64,000 nucleotides of DNA, taken from NCBI RefSeq assembly GCF_019059575.1, contig NW_024881600.1, positions 744,001 through 808,000 of the forward strand, in the 5' to 3' direction. How positions within the stretch are numbered: position 1 is the stretch's first letter; each line of letters starts with the position of its first letter. Below are positions 50,469 through 61,798 of the stretch, one piece after another. Under the pieces are notes generated by a model. It had not been told where the DNA came from and ran no database searches. It saw only the letters and a list, made by a program, of their open reading frames with translations. A program made the position numbers and the translations under genes. The DNA comes from Amphibalanus amphitrite (lineage: Eukaryota > Arthropoda > Thecostraca > Balanomorpha > Balanidae).

Positions 50469-51135
50469 AGATCACTTTTGATTCATTCGAAGCGTTTTGA
50501 TAAGAGGAACACGACGCTGGTAAAATTAATTTCATGCAAGTTTAGCTTAAAACTTCTAGTGATTGTGGAAAAGCAATTGGTTTTCTCATAATACCGATGG
50601 TGGCAGTTGCTGTTATTTACGTGCTAAGCCGTTGACCTTAATTAAATCTGACAATATTATTCAGACATAGCGGTAAACGAGCTGCTTGTTGTGTTAGGTT
50701 AGACTCTTTCGGTCGATTTCAGAGTGGGAAGGATGACAGGAATTAGGGGGAGACAGGGGGCCTGGTCGGGAGTCCTGAGCCTCATGCTCCGCTGAGGCCG
50801 AGCCCATCACGTGGGTTGGATTGCCCTGACACATGGATAGCCCTGGGCGGTGTTTCACGGCCCCGCGCTGCAGCACGCTGCGCTGCGCTGCCATGCATTG
50901 TAGCGGCGGTTGATATGAATTCGGCTCCACGCTAGCGTTACGAGCTTCCGAGTCTGTTGATGTTTCCATGGAAATTGGAAACCCAATGCACCGGTGCGCA
51001 CAACGCACCCTGTCCAAGCAAAATTTTACCATCGATGACCTCTGGTGACATGACCTTTTGCTCCGAACCGATCTAAAATTGGCTGAAGTAATTTTTCTTC
51101 TTTTTGCTACTTTCGACGCTACTTCGAATGCCACT

Positions 51136-51437
51136 TAAATGCCCAAATTAGAAGAGTCAGACTTTTGTTTTTCTCACAGACAACGACAATACAAAAATAA
51201 TGTAATATGACCAGACGTTTCGACAACAAAGTGCCTTCGTCAGTGGAAAACAAGATATAGGCTTTACACCGATAGAAAAATATAGATTTTTTATATATTT
51301 TTTATCTTCTATATTTTTATCGATGTAAAGCCTATATCTTGTTTTCCACTGACGAAGGCACTTTGTTGCCGAAACGTCTGGTCTTATTACATTGTTTTTG
51401 TATTGTCATTGTCTGTGAGAAAAACTAAATGCCCAAA
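51136..51437. mobile_element. 278-bp foldback element with a 12-bp target-site duplication
   Basis: Two arms of about 115 bases (from near 51168 to 51425) are near-perfect inverted repeats around an AT-rich centre near 51293. The 12-base TAAATGCCCAAA lies on both sides (51136-51147 and 51426-51437). Such a long target duplication suggests target-primed (retro) insertion rather than a cut-and-paste transposase. The right arm reads CTGACGA...TTGCC GAAAC. Confidence 0.82.
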
Positions 51438-51803
51438 GCTGAGTTATAAGAATGATGCTCAATCCCCATTTCCCCTCCAACAGGGCGTGAGAGTCTAGGC
51501 ATTCCTGTGGGGCACGGGCTAACAATGACTATCTCATAATCATTGTGGCCATGAACATCTACTCTACTGCCATTCTTTAACACCGGTTTCGCTGCGCTGA
51601 GCGGTGGCCGTCTCGTTTGTTGGATTCTACAGCTGGCTGGCGGAAAGCGTTACCGGCCGCCCGTCCACCGCCCGCGGGCCGGACCGAGCGGTCCCGCTGA
51701 CCCTACCTGACCTGAGCCCGGCGCGATATGGGACGGGCAGACGGGGGTTCGGCTCAGCGAAGGCAGCGCCCACTGGTGCTGGGGACTTTTTTAATAGACC
51801 TAC
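51438..51803. other. Spacer before the GTAC-flanked repeat pair
   Basis: A GC-rich patch (51600-51780) has no gene match. Its right end (ggggacttttttaatagacc to tactgtac) is an inverted copy of sequence at 35761-35790. Confidence 0.45.
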
Positions 51804-52554
51804 TGTACACACTAGTATTTCAGCGTATTCTTTGCCTGTGACACCGTTGGAGGCGAATTGGGAAATGATTGTGTGCTTATTAAAACCACCATCTGAAAGG
51901 CTTTAACTGATGTGCTGCTCTCCTAATTCAGTGAACTTTTTATGGCTATATCAGCAAAACATTGTTTTCAGCGCTTTTTCCTGCCCCATTCCTTCTAAAA
52001 CCTGGAACCGCTTATTCCATTTACTCCTGCCATCTGACGATGGTCGTGCTGACTACTAGTTCCGGCGCTAGTTACTGCTCCAGTTTTGCACCCGGCACAA
52101 ACTCAGGCGGCACCGGGCCGTGGCTCGACCAGAGGAGAGTCGGACCGAGCCGACTGCCTGGGGCGCGGTTAGATCGGACGCCGTGCTGGGGAAGGGGACG
52201 GGAGTGAGGGGGAGGGGAGAAGGTGATCACGTGGCCCGTCCAAGCTCGCAGACGGCCTGTCCTGCGCCCAGCCATGTTCCGTGATCCAAAATGGCACGAG
52301 AGCTGTGGAATGCGTGGAGGAGACGCTTCGAAAGCGAACTTCAGCGGCACTAATTTGCCATATTCTGTGGAGATAAATGAATATTATCTTATTGCAGAAA
52401 AAAATTGTATGCCTAAGCTGTATAGTGTATAAGCTGTATCTTTTTATAAAGTTGTAAATAGGATTATTTTTAGGGACTTATGGTCTCGTATACACAGTGA
52501 ATTGTGTTACATTAAGCCGTTTCGCTGTTATGGTTACTAACTGAAGAGTTATCC

Positions 52555-52930
52555 TTTTTTCTCACAGGGAATGACAATACAATAACAATACGAATAAAAC
52601 CAGACGTTTCGCACAAAAAAGTGCCTCTGTCAGTGGCAAGAAATAAGTAATTAGGCATACATGTTTTCTTTCGATAAAATCGATGAAGTAGTTATCTTTA
52701 TTTTCTAAGATATATTTTCAGCAGTTTTTTAAGCACATCATGAAAGCTTATAAACATTTGTGTATTTTATCGGCAACCCGGCTGGCCAGACCGAGACGGT
52801 GCCGCATATAGTTCTCATCGATGTTAAACCTATACACTTATTTTTCTCCACTGACGAAGGCACGTTGTTGTCCGAAACGTTTGGTTTTATTCGCATTGTT
52901 TTTATATTGTCATTGTCCGTGAGAAAAACA
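52555..52930. repeat. Foldback pair inside copy A
   Basis: The left arm ttctcacagggaatgacaat to gtttcg and the right arm cgaaacgtttgg to attgtccgtgagaaaaa are inverted, related to the foldback at 51148. The right arm again has CTGACGAAGGCAC and CCGAAACG. Confidence 0.75.
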
Positions 52931-52999
52931 TACTCACATTGACTGGTCTCAGTTCATGTAGAAATTGTTGCATATTCATCAACACAGATAAAATGAATA

Positions 53000-54569
53000 T
53001 TAGCCCTCACTACACATATAAGTAGAGGTAGACCGCGCCCCCTGTTTTTCACCAATAAATCGCGATTCGCGGCAAAGCGAAGGATTGCGACGATTCTTTG
53101 GTGCCCTGGAGTTAATCAAATTTACAACTTCCCGGAAAATTAAATAGCCCTGATCATTTTTGCATCTTGTCTGATAATTCTAAATCCCTGAACCAAATTA
53201 CCTTTAACCTGTGATTATTTTTCCCAAGATCATGTCAGGCCAGAATAGCAATTGAAAGTCAGCGCACATCTTCTGTGTGTTTCCATAGTCGTTTCGTAAT
53301 TAGCAACGTGACAACATGTGAAATATACTATCTAATGTTTGTCTCATTGATTGTTGTGGGTGCCAAGGTCACGTGAAACTCAGGGTTAAGGTCATTTACT
53401 TGAAATGATATCGGTTAACTTCCTTAAATTCACACCTTTTTACTGTGGTTTTTAGGAAGTGTTGGTTTGAAATTTAGCACTCATTTTAGCATTTGAAAAC
53501 TGGCATACTTAGGTATCAGTTATAGTGCCTATGCAATATGCTGCAAGGCTGTAAGTGCTGGTTAACATTCTATGGATAGGTGGCAGAACGCCTAATGGGT
53601 GATCTGGCGTAAGCCGTCCTACCCCAAATGCTTTGATACATCATCTTTGATCAAAGCAAGTGCAAATTCGGAGTCAGAAGCAAGCCAAGTCCCAGCAAAC
53701 TTCACTTGTAGAAATTCTAGCAGGACCCATTTTTACGTGCTTTTGGGTTATTAACCTGATCTAGGAGGTCAACCAGTGACCTAGGATCTCAGCATTGACC
53801 AGGATATAAAAATAATTGGCTTTCTCTCGTCAGCGATGACCAGGACCCTCAAATCATCGGATTTCTCTCGTCACGAGCAGCTCGCTCTTTTTTATTTTTC
53901 AGCGAAGCTCTGGCTATTTTTATCAAGGGCCGAATGGCTGAGGGTTTCTACGCCCCTCCGCTACATGTAAGACGCTGGAAAGTAGAGCACTTCATGGGCC
54001 GGATAAATCCGTTATCCACGGATAAATCCGCGGACCGGATAGGATTGGATTCTAAATTTGTTAAAAAAGAACGGATATGGGCGGGCCGGATTTGGGAATT
54101 GAAGGTTGAACCCGGATCAAAACGGATCAAAATTTTAACATTTAACATTGAAGTTAAAAATTAACCTAATGTGTTAAGCGGCAGCAGAGGTTTGATTAAA
54201 GTAATAGGCATCATTTTATGACACTCACTTGTCACAAGACTTGTCTTCAAGTGGATAATGTATGCAATGTATGCATGGTTTTTGGAACCATGATGGTCTA
54301 TGAGATGTATGACTGTCTGGTCCCTTAGATTGAATTTGTTAGTCCAGTTTTGGGTGAAACCAGTTATTGGTGAAACGGATTATTACGGATATTTTTTGGA
54401 AGTTTGGCTGCAATACGGGCCATGGGTGGGCCGGATTCTGATATTCAAAGAAAGGCGGATAATGGGCGGATCTGGATATGACTTGCCGGATATGGGCCGG
54501 GCCGGATCCTAAAAAGCCTATCCGTGAAGTGCTCTACTGGAAAGAAATGCCTAAGTGGGTGAGGGTTAA
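53000..54569. mobile_element. Old TTAA-family element in copy A
   Basis: Left end TTAG then CCCTCACTACAC (53004); right end GTGGGTGAGGG (ending 54565) then TTAA. Interior phrases (ctgaaccaaattacctttaac, gcgaagctctggc) match the family. It is present in both copies A and B, so it predates their duplication. Confidence 0.7.
53975..54544. mobile_element. hAT-like MITE with 8-bp target duplication
   Basis: Termini TAGAGCACTTCA (53983) and TGAAGTGCTCTA (ending 54536) are perfect inverted repeats. The 8-base CTGGAAAG lies on both sides (53975-53982, 54537-54544). Copy B has only gacgctgaaaaaatgcct at this place, the empty site. Many GGAT/ATCC motifs lie near both ends, as is common for hAT transposase binding. 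It is 554 bp and non-autonomous. Confidence 0.93.
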
Positions 54570-57104
54570 ATATCAATTGTTTTTTAAGTGCCGAAGCCCG
54601 AAGCACTTTAATTTACTTCGATAGCAGTTTTTAAGACCAACGAGCTCGAATACTATAACTTCTTGAACAATCTAAGCACCACATAAGATGAATCGTAAGA
54701 GAAGCGGCTCAAGATTAAGGAGCTATGAGACACTTAATAAAAACGGCATAGATTAGAAACTGCACCTAACTTGCACTGGTTTTTAAACCTTTTCGTTGCA
54801 GACTGGTAGATTAAATTTTAGGATTGATTTCAGCTGATGCTCAAATGGAGCTATTCATTCGTTCATTCATGCGACCATCCAATTCCATTCATAAAAGAAG
54901 CCAGTGACAAAATTGTTCATTTTAGATAAGTGTGAAATACAAACTCAATAAAAGTTTAATGATATGGCAAATTTGACAGCTTTTATAATGAACAGACAAA
55001 AAACTTTAACAAATCAAAGTTGAGAGCCCCAGATAGGGGAGAGTGAGGGCATTTTTTAGGCCATCACAGTATTTGTCAACAATTGTTGTTTGGGGGGCTG
55101 GGGAGGGTGGTTACTGGATCATAATCTGTCCCCCCCCCCCCAAAAAAAAAGAAAAGAAAAAGAAAACGAAACCGATCATCCGCGAAAAGAACTATTGAGC
55201 TCGAACCAAGGTGACGAATCGATTTATAGGTATGCAGGATGGCTAACGATGCCACTTTTTGACTTCTTGTGTCAAATAAATTCCATCATCTGGATAGCAC
55301 GTCAACATTCTATGACATTTTGTAACAAACGTATACTATTTGGCGCGACTAGCCTCATAAATGTTCTGAAACTAAAACCGTTTCTTCGCAATTAACTTGA
55401 ACCACGTCATCCCAGCTTATGCACGACAAACATAAAATGATGCTTCAGGATCACTGGCCTGAATTCCAATGCTTAAAGTTTACTCAAAACCGGTGTGGCT
55501 GAGGCACTCTTCGCTACATCTCGTGACGGCCACCATTGTATTGCATTTTTCGGTAAGCTATAAGTTAATAAGGAAAGGATTGGTGAGTGGGTTGAAAACA
55601 GCCCTCACCCTCAACCCCCCCCCCCTCCTTCTTCTGGAAACATAAGTAAGCGAAAGATCTGGCGATGGTTTATCCGCCTCCTCTGCCGCCGCGCTGCGAG
55701 GCTTCGATTCGTTCGGTATGTGGCTTCCTGGGCGGTCCTCCCCGGAGGCAAGGTGAAAGGTCATGGCCTGTATCAGAAATTTATACGCTGCTGAATATGT
55801 TTTATAGTTCTTCCAAGGCCTTGGACACCGTTTTATTATATCGGATAAGCATTGCACTTACTTGTCAATCAATACATCTAAAGAAAACTTGATCATAATC
55901 TTAAACTGCGGCAATTGTAGTTCTGCTTACGGTTGCCTCTTTATGATACGGGCCACCACCACCTCCACTGCGCTGGAGCTCTGGCGTTCTACCCCTCCCC
56001 GCTACGGACCGGCCCTCGGGCTAGGTGTGTTAGTACTGAGCGCAAACCTGTAGTAGTCACGTGACTTTCATTCACGTAGCGGGAACAGAAGCTATAGGCG
56101 ATACCAAGGACGGGCTCTGGGGAGGCAGCCGGCGCGGAAAAATAGCACGATTGTAGTTTTGGAAGAATATCTGTTGTGGTAAGAGGAATTATACAAAACA
56201 TACGTCCTAGGAGCAAACATGTGTTATTCCTCCATACTTTGCACTACATTTCCTTTCTCCAATGGCCAGCACTTAGCAAATAATAGCGCAATTCTAAATT
56301 GGTAATATATGTGTACAGTAGCAACTGCGGGTCCCTGTACAGGGACCCGCAGTTGCTTCTGTACACACTAGTATTTCAGCGTATTCTTTGCCTGTGACAC
56401 CGTTGGAGGGGAATTGGGAAATGATTGTGTGCTTATTAAAACCACCATCTGAAGGGCTTTAAACTGATGTGCTGCTCTCCTAATTCAGTGAACTTTTTAT
56501 GGCTATATCAGCAAAACATTGTTTTCAGCGCTTTTTCCTGCCCCATTCCATCTGAAACCTGGAACCGCTTATTCCATTTACTCCTGCCATCTGACGATGG
56601 TCGTGCTGACTACTAGTTCCGGCGCTAGTTACTGCTCCAGTTTTGCACCCGGCACAAACTCAGGCGGCACCGGGCCGTGGCTCGACCATGGGGAGGGTCG
56701 GACCGAGCCGACTGCCTGGGGCGCGGTTAGATCGGACGCCCTGCTGGGGAAGGGGACGGGAGTGAGGGAGGGTGGAGGAGGTGGTCACGTGGTCCGTCCA
56801 AGCTCGCAGACGACCTGTCCTGCGCCCAGCTATGTTCCGTGATCCAAAATGGCACGAGAGCTGTGGAATGCCTGGAGGAGACGCTTCGAACTTCAGCAGC
56901 ACTAATTTACCATATTCTGTGGAGATAAATTAATATTATCTAAATGCAGAAAAAATTGTTTGCCCAAGCTGTATAAGCTGTATCTTTTTAAAAGTTGTAA
57001 ATATAATTATTTTTAGGGACTTATAGGTTTCGTATACACAGTGAATTGTGTTACAATAAGCCGTTTCGCTGTTATGGTTACTAACTGAAGAGTTATCCTT
57101 TTTT

Positions 57105-57480
57105 CTCACAGGGAATGACAATACAATAACAATACGAATAAAACCAGACGTTTCGCACAAAAAAGTACCTCCGTCAGTGGCAAGAAATAAGTAATTAGGC
57201 ATACATGTTTTCTTTCGATAAAATCGATGAAGTAGTTATCTTTATTTTTTTAAAGATATATTTTCAGCAGTTTTTAAGCACATCATGGAAGCTTATAGAC
57301 ATTTGTGTATTTTATCGGCAACCCGGCTGGCCAGACCGAGACGGTGCCGCATTTAGTTCTCATCGATGTTAAACCTATACACTCATTTTTCTCCACTGAC
57401 GAAGGCACGTTGTTGTCCGAAACGTTTGGTTTTATTCGCTATTATTGTTTTTATATTGTCATTGTCCGTGAGAGGAAAAC
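57105..57480. repeat. Foldback pair inside copy B
   Basis: The counterpart of 52555-52930: ttctcacagggaatgacaat on the left and the inverted cgaaacgtttgg/gtccgtgag on the right. Confidence 0.72.
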
Positions 57481-58436
57481 ATAACCCTCGCCCATGTAGG
57501 GGGGGTGGTGCTACCCCCCCCCCCCTGAGGCTTTTCGGAAATAGTGCAAAAACGGCGGCGCGCAGCGCCGCCAAATTTTGGGTACCTTATGGGGCAAACC
57601 TTGCGCATCTTTTGATAAAAAAAAAATTTGACCGGGTCATGTCAGGTCACGGAGTTATGACGTCACAAAGGGAACAGCCTCCGGCCGGATTTTCACAAAC
57701 TGAGTGCCAACGCCCGAGGTTTCCTGCCGGTGGTACGGACATCGGTTGATGGATCGTGATGAAACTTCCCATGCATGTTGGGGCAAGTATTGGCTATCAT
57801 ATGGTATAAGAAACTTGACCGGGTCAGGTCAGGTCACGGAGCTATGACGTCACAAGAGGAACAGCGTCCGGTACTATTTTTGAAAAGCGCCCGAACCACT
57901 ATTTTGCTAATTCTTGTCACCTCAATGGGAATATGCAGCAATATTAGCTTCTATAGGGAGCAAATGGACCTCCCAAATCCAAAAATACAATCAGATTTCA
58001 AAAATTTAAATTTTGATTTTTCGAATTTCTGCCGCCGACTGTGACCTTGCCGACTTCCGGCGCTCCCAACGCGCCATTTTTAGAGCTAGGGAAACGAAAT
58101 ACATACCAAACGATAGAGAATTGATCAAGGAACACGATAGTGAAGGTTTCAAGTCGATATCTCTCACCGTTTTGCCGCAATCGCCGCGGAAAGTTGAAAA
58201 AAAGTTTATTTTTCCGAAAATTTGACCTTTGACTGGTCAAAAGTAGGTCAAATGTTGACCTAGGACCAAAAAATATACCACCAATCGCGAGATCTTGGCG
58301 AGAGCAATCCGTTGGTCTTTTCCGCTAAGCTCTACGACGCTCCGTTTTCAAACGCCAAGGGGGGGGGGGTCGCACCAACCCCCCCCCCCCCTGCATGGGC
58401 GAAGGTGGCAGATCGCCGTTTACGGGCGAGGGATAA
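57481..58436. mobile_element. Member of the TTAA family inserted at ATAA, only in copy B
   Basis: Left end CCCTCGCCCATG (57485) and right end CGGGCGAGGG (ending 58432), with ATAA on both sides (57481-57484, 58433-58436). C-run/G-run hairpins lie inside both ends. Copy A reads straight through at the matching place (about 52930), so this insertion is younger than the duplication. Confidence 0.82.
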
Positions 58437-58502
58437 TCATATGGACTGGTCTCAGTTCATATAGAAATTGTTGCACATTCATCAACACAGATAAAATGAA
58501 TA

Positions 58503-59490
58503 TTAGCCCTCACCACACATATAAGTAGAGGTAAGTAGACCGCGCCCCCTGTTTCTCACCAATAAATCGCGGCAAAGCGAAGGATTGCGACGATTCTTTG
58601 GTGCCCTGGAGTTAATCAATTTTACATCTTCCCGGAAAATTTAATAGCCCTTATCATTTTTGCGTCTTGTCTGAGAATTTTAAATCCCTGAACCAAATTA
58701 CCTTTAACCTGTGATTATTTTTCTCAAGATCATGTCAGGCCAGAATAGCAATTGAAAGTCAGCGCACATCTTCTGTGTGTTTCCATAGTCGTTTCGTGAT
58801 TAGCAACGTGACAACATGTGAAATATACTATCTAATGTTTGTCTCATTGATTGTTGTGGGTGCCAAGGTCACGTGAAACTCAGGTTAAGGTCATTTACTT
58901 GAAATGATCTCGGTTAACTTCCTTAAATTTACACCTTTTTACTGTGGTTTTTAGGAAGTGTTGGTTTGAAATTTAGCACCCATTTTAGCATTTGAAAACT
59001 AGGCATACTTAGGTATCAGTTATAGTGGCTATGCAATATCTTGCAAGGCTGTAAGTGCTCGTTAACATTAGCCGGCAGAACGCCTAATGGGTGATCTGGC
59101 GTGACCCGTCCTACCCCAAATGCTTTGATACATCATCTTTGATCAAAGCAAGTGCAAATTCGGAGTCAGAAGCAAGCCAAGTCCCAGCAAACTTCACTTG
59201 TAGAAATTCTAGCAGGACCCAATTTTCCGTGCTTTTGGGTTATCTGGGAGGTCAACCAGTGACCTAGGATCTCAGCATTGACCAGAACATAAAAATAATT
59301 GGCTTTTTCTCGTCAGCGATGACCAGGACCCTCAAATCATCGGATTTCTCTCGTCACGAGCAGCTCGCTCTTTTTTTTATTTTTCAGCGAAGCTCTGGCT
59401 CTTTTTATCAAGGGCCGAATGGCTGAGGGTTTCTACGCCCCTCCGCTACATGTAAGACGCTGAAAAAATGCCTAAATAGGTGAGGGTTAA
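58503..59490. mobile_element. Old TTAA-family element in copy B
   Basis: The counterpart of 53000-54569 without the hAT-like insertion: TTAG then CCCTCACCACAC on the left, AGGTGAGGG then TTAA (59487-59490) on the right. Confidence 0.7.
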
Positions 59491-59653
59491 ATATCGATTG
59501 GTTTTTAAGTGCCGAAGCCCGAAGCACTTTAATTTACTTCGATAGCAGTTTTTAAGACCAACGAGCTCGAACACTATAACTTCTTGAACAATGTAAGCGC
59601 CTTTTATAATGAACAGACAAATAACTTAAACAAATCAATGTTGAGAGCCCCAA

Positions 59654-60535
59654 ATAGGGGAGACTGAGGTAAGATGAGCCAAGGGGCAAGTTTAGCCACC
59701 CCATGTTTATCAGCTCCTATGGCGCTAATTGACTTGAGCTTCCATGTGCCGTTCGCTTACGATACTGCAGTCTTTCAAGTGAGACGGCAACGTTCTCACG
59801 CTCAGCACCCGGTAACATGTGGTATCGCCCCTGATAACTAAGACATGTTTTGCCTAAATGAGATGGTTGTTATCTGCGGTGCATGGTTATTTTCCTTAGC
59901 GGGTGTCATAAATCGAAAATGGCCACGGGTGGGGCAAGATGAGCCATTTTCACCTGGGGGAAGATGAGCCGGATAAGCCATTGTCTCCGCTGTCGAAAGC
60001 CAAACTGAGCTGTGCTTGTTTCTGCTGAATAAAAATGGTAGGAAATTGTTTTTCTTTGTTGATTACACAAGAACTGTAAGTGATTTGCAGATTATCTGAA
60101 GGATAAAATGATTTCTTCCGTGATAGAAAACTTCACGAGTTATTGGAAGGCTTAAAACAGTCACTTTTTGATGGAGGAAAAAACTTTGCCATAAGTATTA
60201 TGCCATGGAGTAAATAAAAGAGCCCACTCTTCGCCGCGCCCGGGAAAAGAAGAGATTCGCTTTTTCTATCCATGCTCAACTTTCCCCACGACGTGTCTCA
60301 ACTTACCCCGCCCATGGGGTAAGATGAGCAACGTGTAAGATGATTTTTGACGTAGCCTTTCAGTACAAAAATAAGCGGTATGAAACATTTCTGGCCACCA
60401 TTACATGCGCAAATGACCACTCTGTCCGCCCAACCCGTAAACGCAGAAAAATGATGAGTAAGTTAGCCTGTAGCTTACGAAAAACAAAAGGCGGCTCAAC
60501 TTACCTCATTCTTCCCTACGTTACACAATTGAGGG
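59654..60535. mobile_element. Inverted-repeat segment with ggtaagatgagcc ends in copy B
   Basis: The left end taggggagactgaggtaaga (then tgagcc) and the right end (reverse reading tagggaagaatgaggtaagt, then tgagcc) are inverted repeats, with further ggggcaagatgagcc motifs inside. Copy A keeps only the taggggagagtgag remnant, so A is either an internal deletion or close to the empty state. Confidence 0.65.
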
Positions 60536-61798
60536 CATTTTTAGGCCATCACAGTATTTGTCAACAATTGTTGTTGGGGGGACTGGGGAGGGTGGTTACT
60601 GGCTCATAAACTGCCCCCCCCCCCCCCAAAAAAAAGCGAAACCGATCATCCGCATAAAGAACTATTGAGCTCGAACCAAGGTGACGAATCGATTTATAGG
60701 TAGGTATGCAGGATGACTAACGATGCCACTTTTTTACTTCTTGTGTCAAATAAATTCCATCATCTGGATAGCACGTCATTCGTCAACATTCTATTTGACA
60801 TTTTACAACAAACGTATACTATTTGGCGCGACTAGCCTCATAAATGTTCTGAAACTAAAACCGTTTCTTCGCAATTAACTCGGACCACGTCATCCCAGCT
60901 TATGCACGACAAAAATAAAATAATGCTTCAGGATCACTGGCCTGAATTCCAATGCTTAAAGTTTACTCAAAACCGGTGTGGTTAATAAGGAAAGGATTGG
61001 TGAGTGGGTTGAAAAAAGCCCTCACCCTCCACCCCCCCCCCCCCCCTCCTTCTTCTGGAAACATAAGTAATCGAAAGATCTGGCGATGGTTAATCCACCT
61101 CCTCTGCCGCCGCGCTGCGAGGCCTCGATTCGTTCGGTATGTGGCTTCCTGAGCGGTCCTCCCTGGAGGCAAGGTGAAAGGTCATGGCCTGTATCAGAAA
61201 TTTATACGTTGCTGAATATGTTTTATAGTTCTTCCAAGGCCTTGGATACCGTTTTATTATATCGGATAAGCATTGCACTTACTTGTCAATCAATACATTT
61301 AAAGAAAACTTGATCATAAACTTATACTGCGGCAATTGTAGTTTTGCTTACGGTTGTCTCTTTATGATACGGGCCACCACCACCTCCACTGCGCTGGAGC
61401 TCAGGCGTTCTACCCCTCCCCGCTACGGACCGGCCCTCGGGCTAGGTGTGTTAGTACTGAGCGCAAACCTGTAGTAGTCACGTGACTTTCATTCACGTAG
61501 CGGGAACGGAAGCTATAGGCGATACCAAGGACGGGCTCTGGGGAGGCAACCGGCGCGGAAAAATAGCACGATTGTAGTTTTGGAAGAATATCTGTTGCGG
61601 TAAGAGGAATTATACAAAACATACGTGCTAGGAGCAAACATGTGTTATTCCTCCATACTTTGCGCTACATTTCCTTTCTCCAATGGCCAGTACTTAGCAA
61701 ATAATAGCGCAATTCTAAATTGGTAATATATGTGTACAGTAGCAACTGCGGGTCCCTGTACCATTGCCAAGCAGATATTATGGGCGAGGTAACTAATC

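Larger units (their letters stand above)
51804..56340. mobile_element. GTAC-flanked element, copy A (left end truncated)
   Basis: Aligns end to end with copy B. Its right end ...GCAACTGCGGGTCCCT stops at the GTAC (56337-56340) shared with copy B; its left end lacks the first 20 or so bases. It contains a foldback pair (52555-52930), an old TTAA-family member (53004-54565) and a hAT-like insertion absent from B. Without its insertions it is about 3.6 kb. No coding sequence was recognised. Confidence 0.82.
56341..61757. mobile_element. GTAC-flanked element, copy B (both ends present)
   Basis: Left end AGGGACCCGCAGTTGCTTCT and right end AGTAGCAACTGCGGGTCCCT are inverted repeats. GTAC lies on both sides (56337-56340 and 61758-61761). 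Compared with copy A it has extra insertions at 57485-58432 and about 59669-60531, and lacks about 300 bp near 59600. No transposase frame is seen. Confidence 0.82.

Noticed and set aside
50694..51134. 146-residue minus-strand frame beside the foldback element
   Set aside because: No recognised domain, no splice or promoter support, and it lies among transposon debris; most likely chance.
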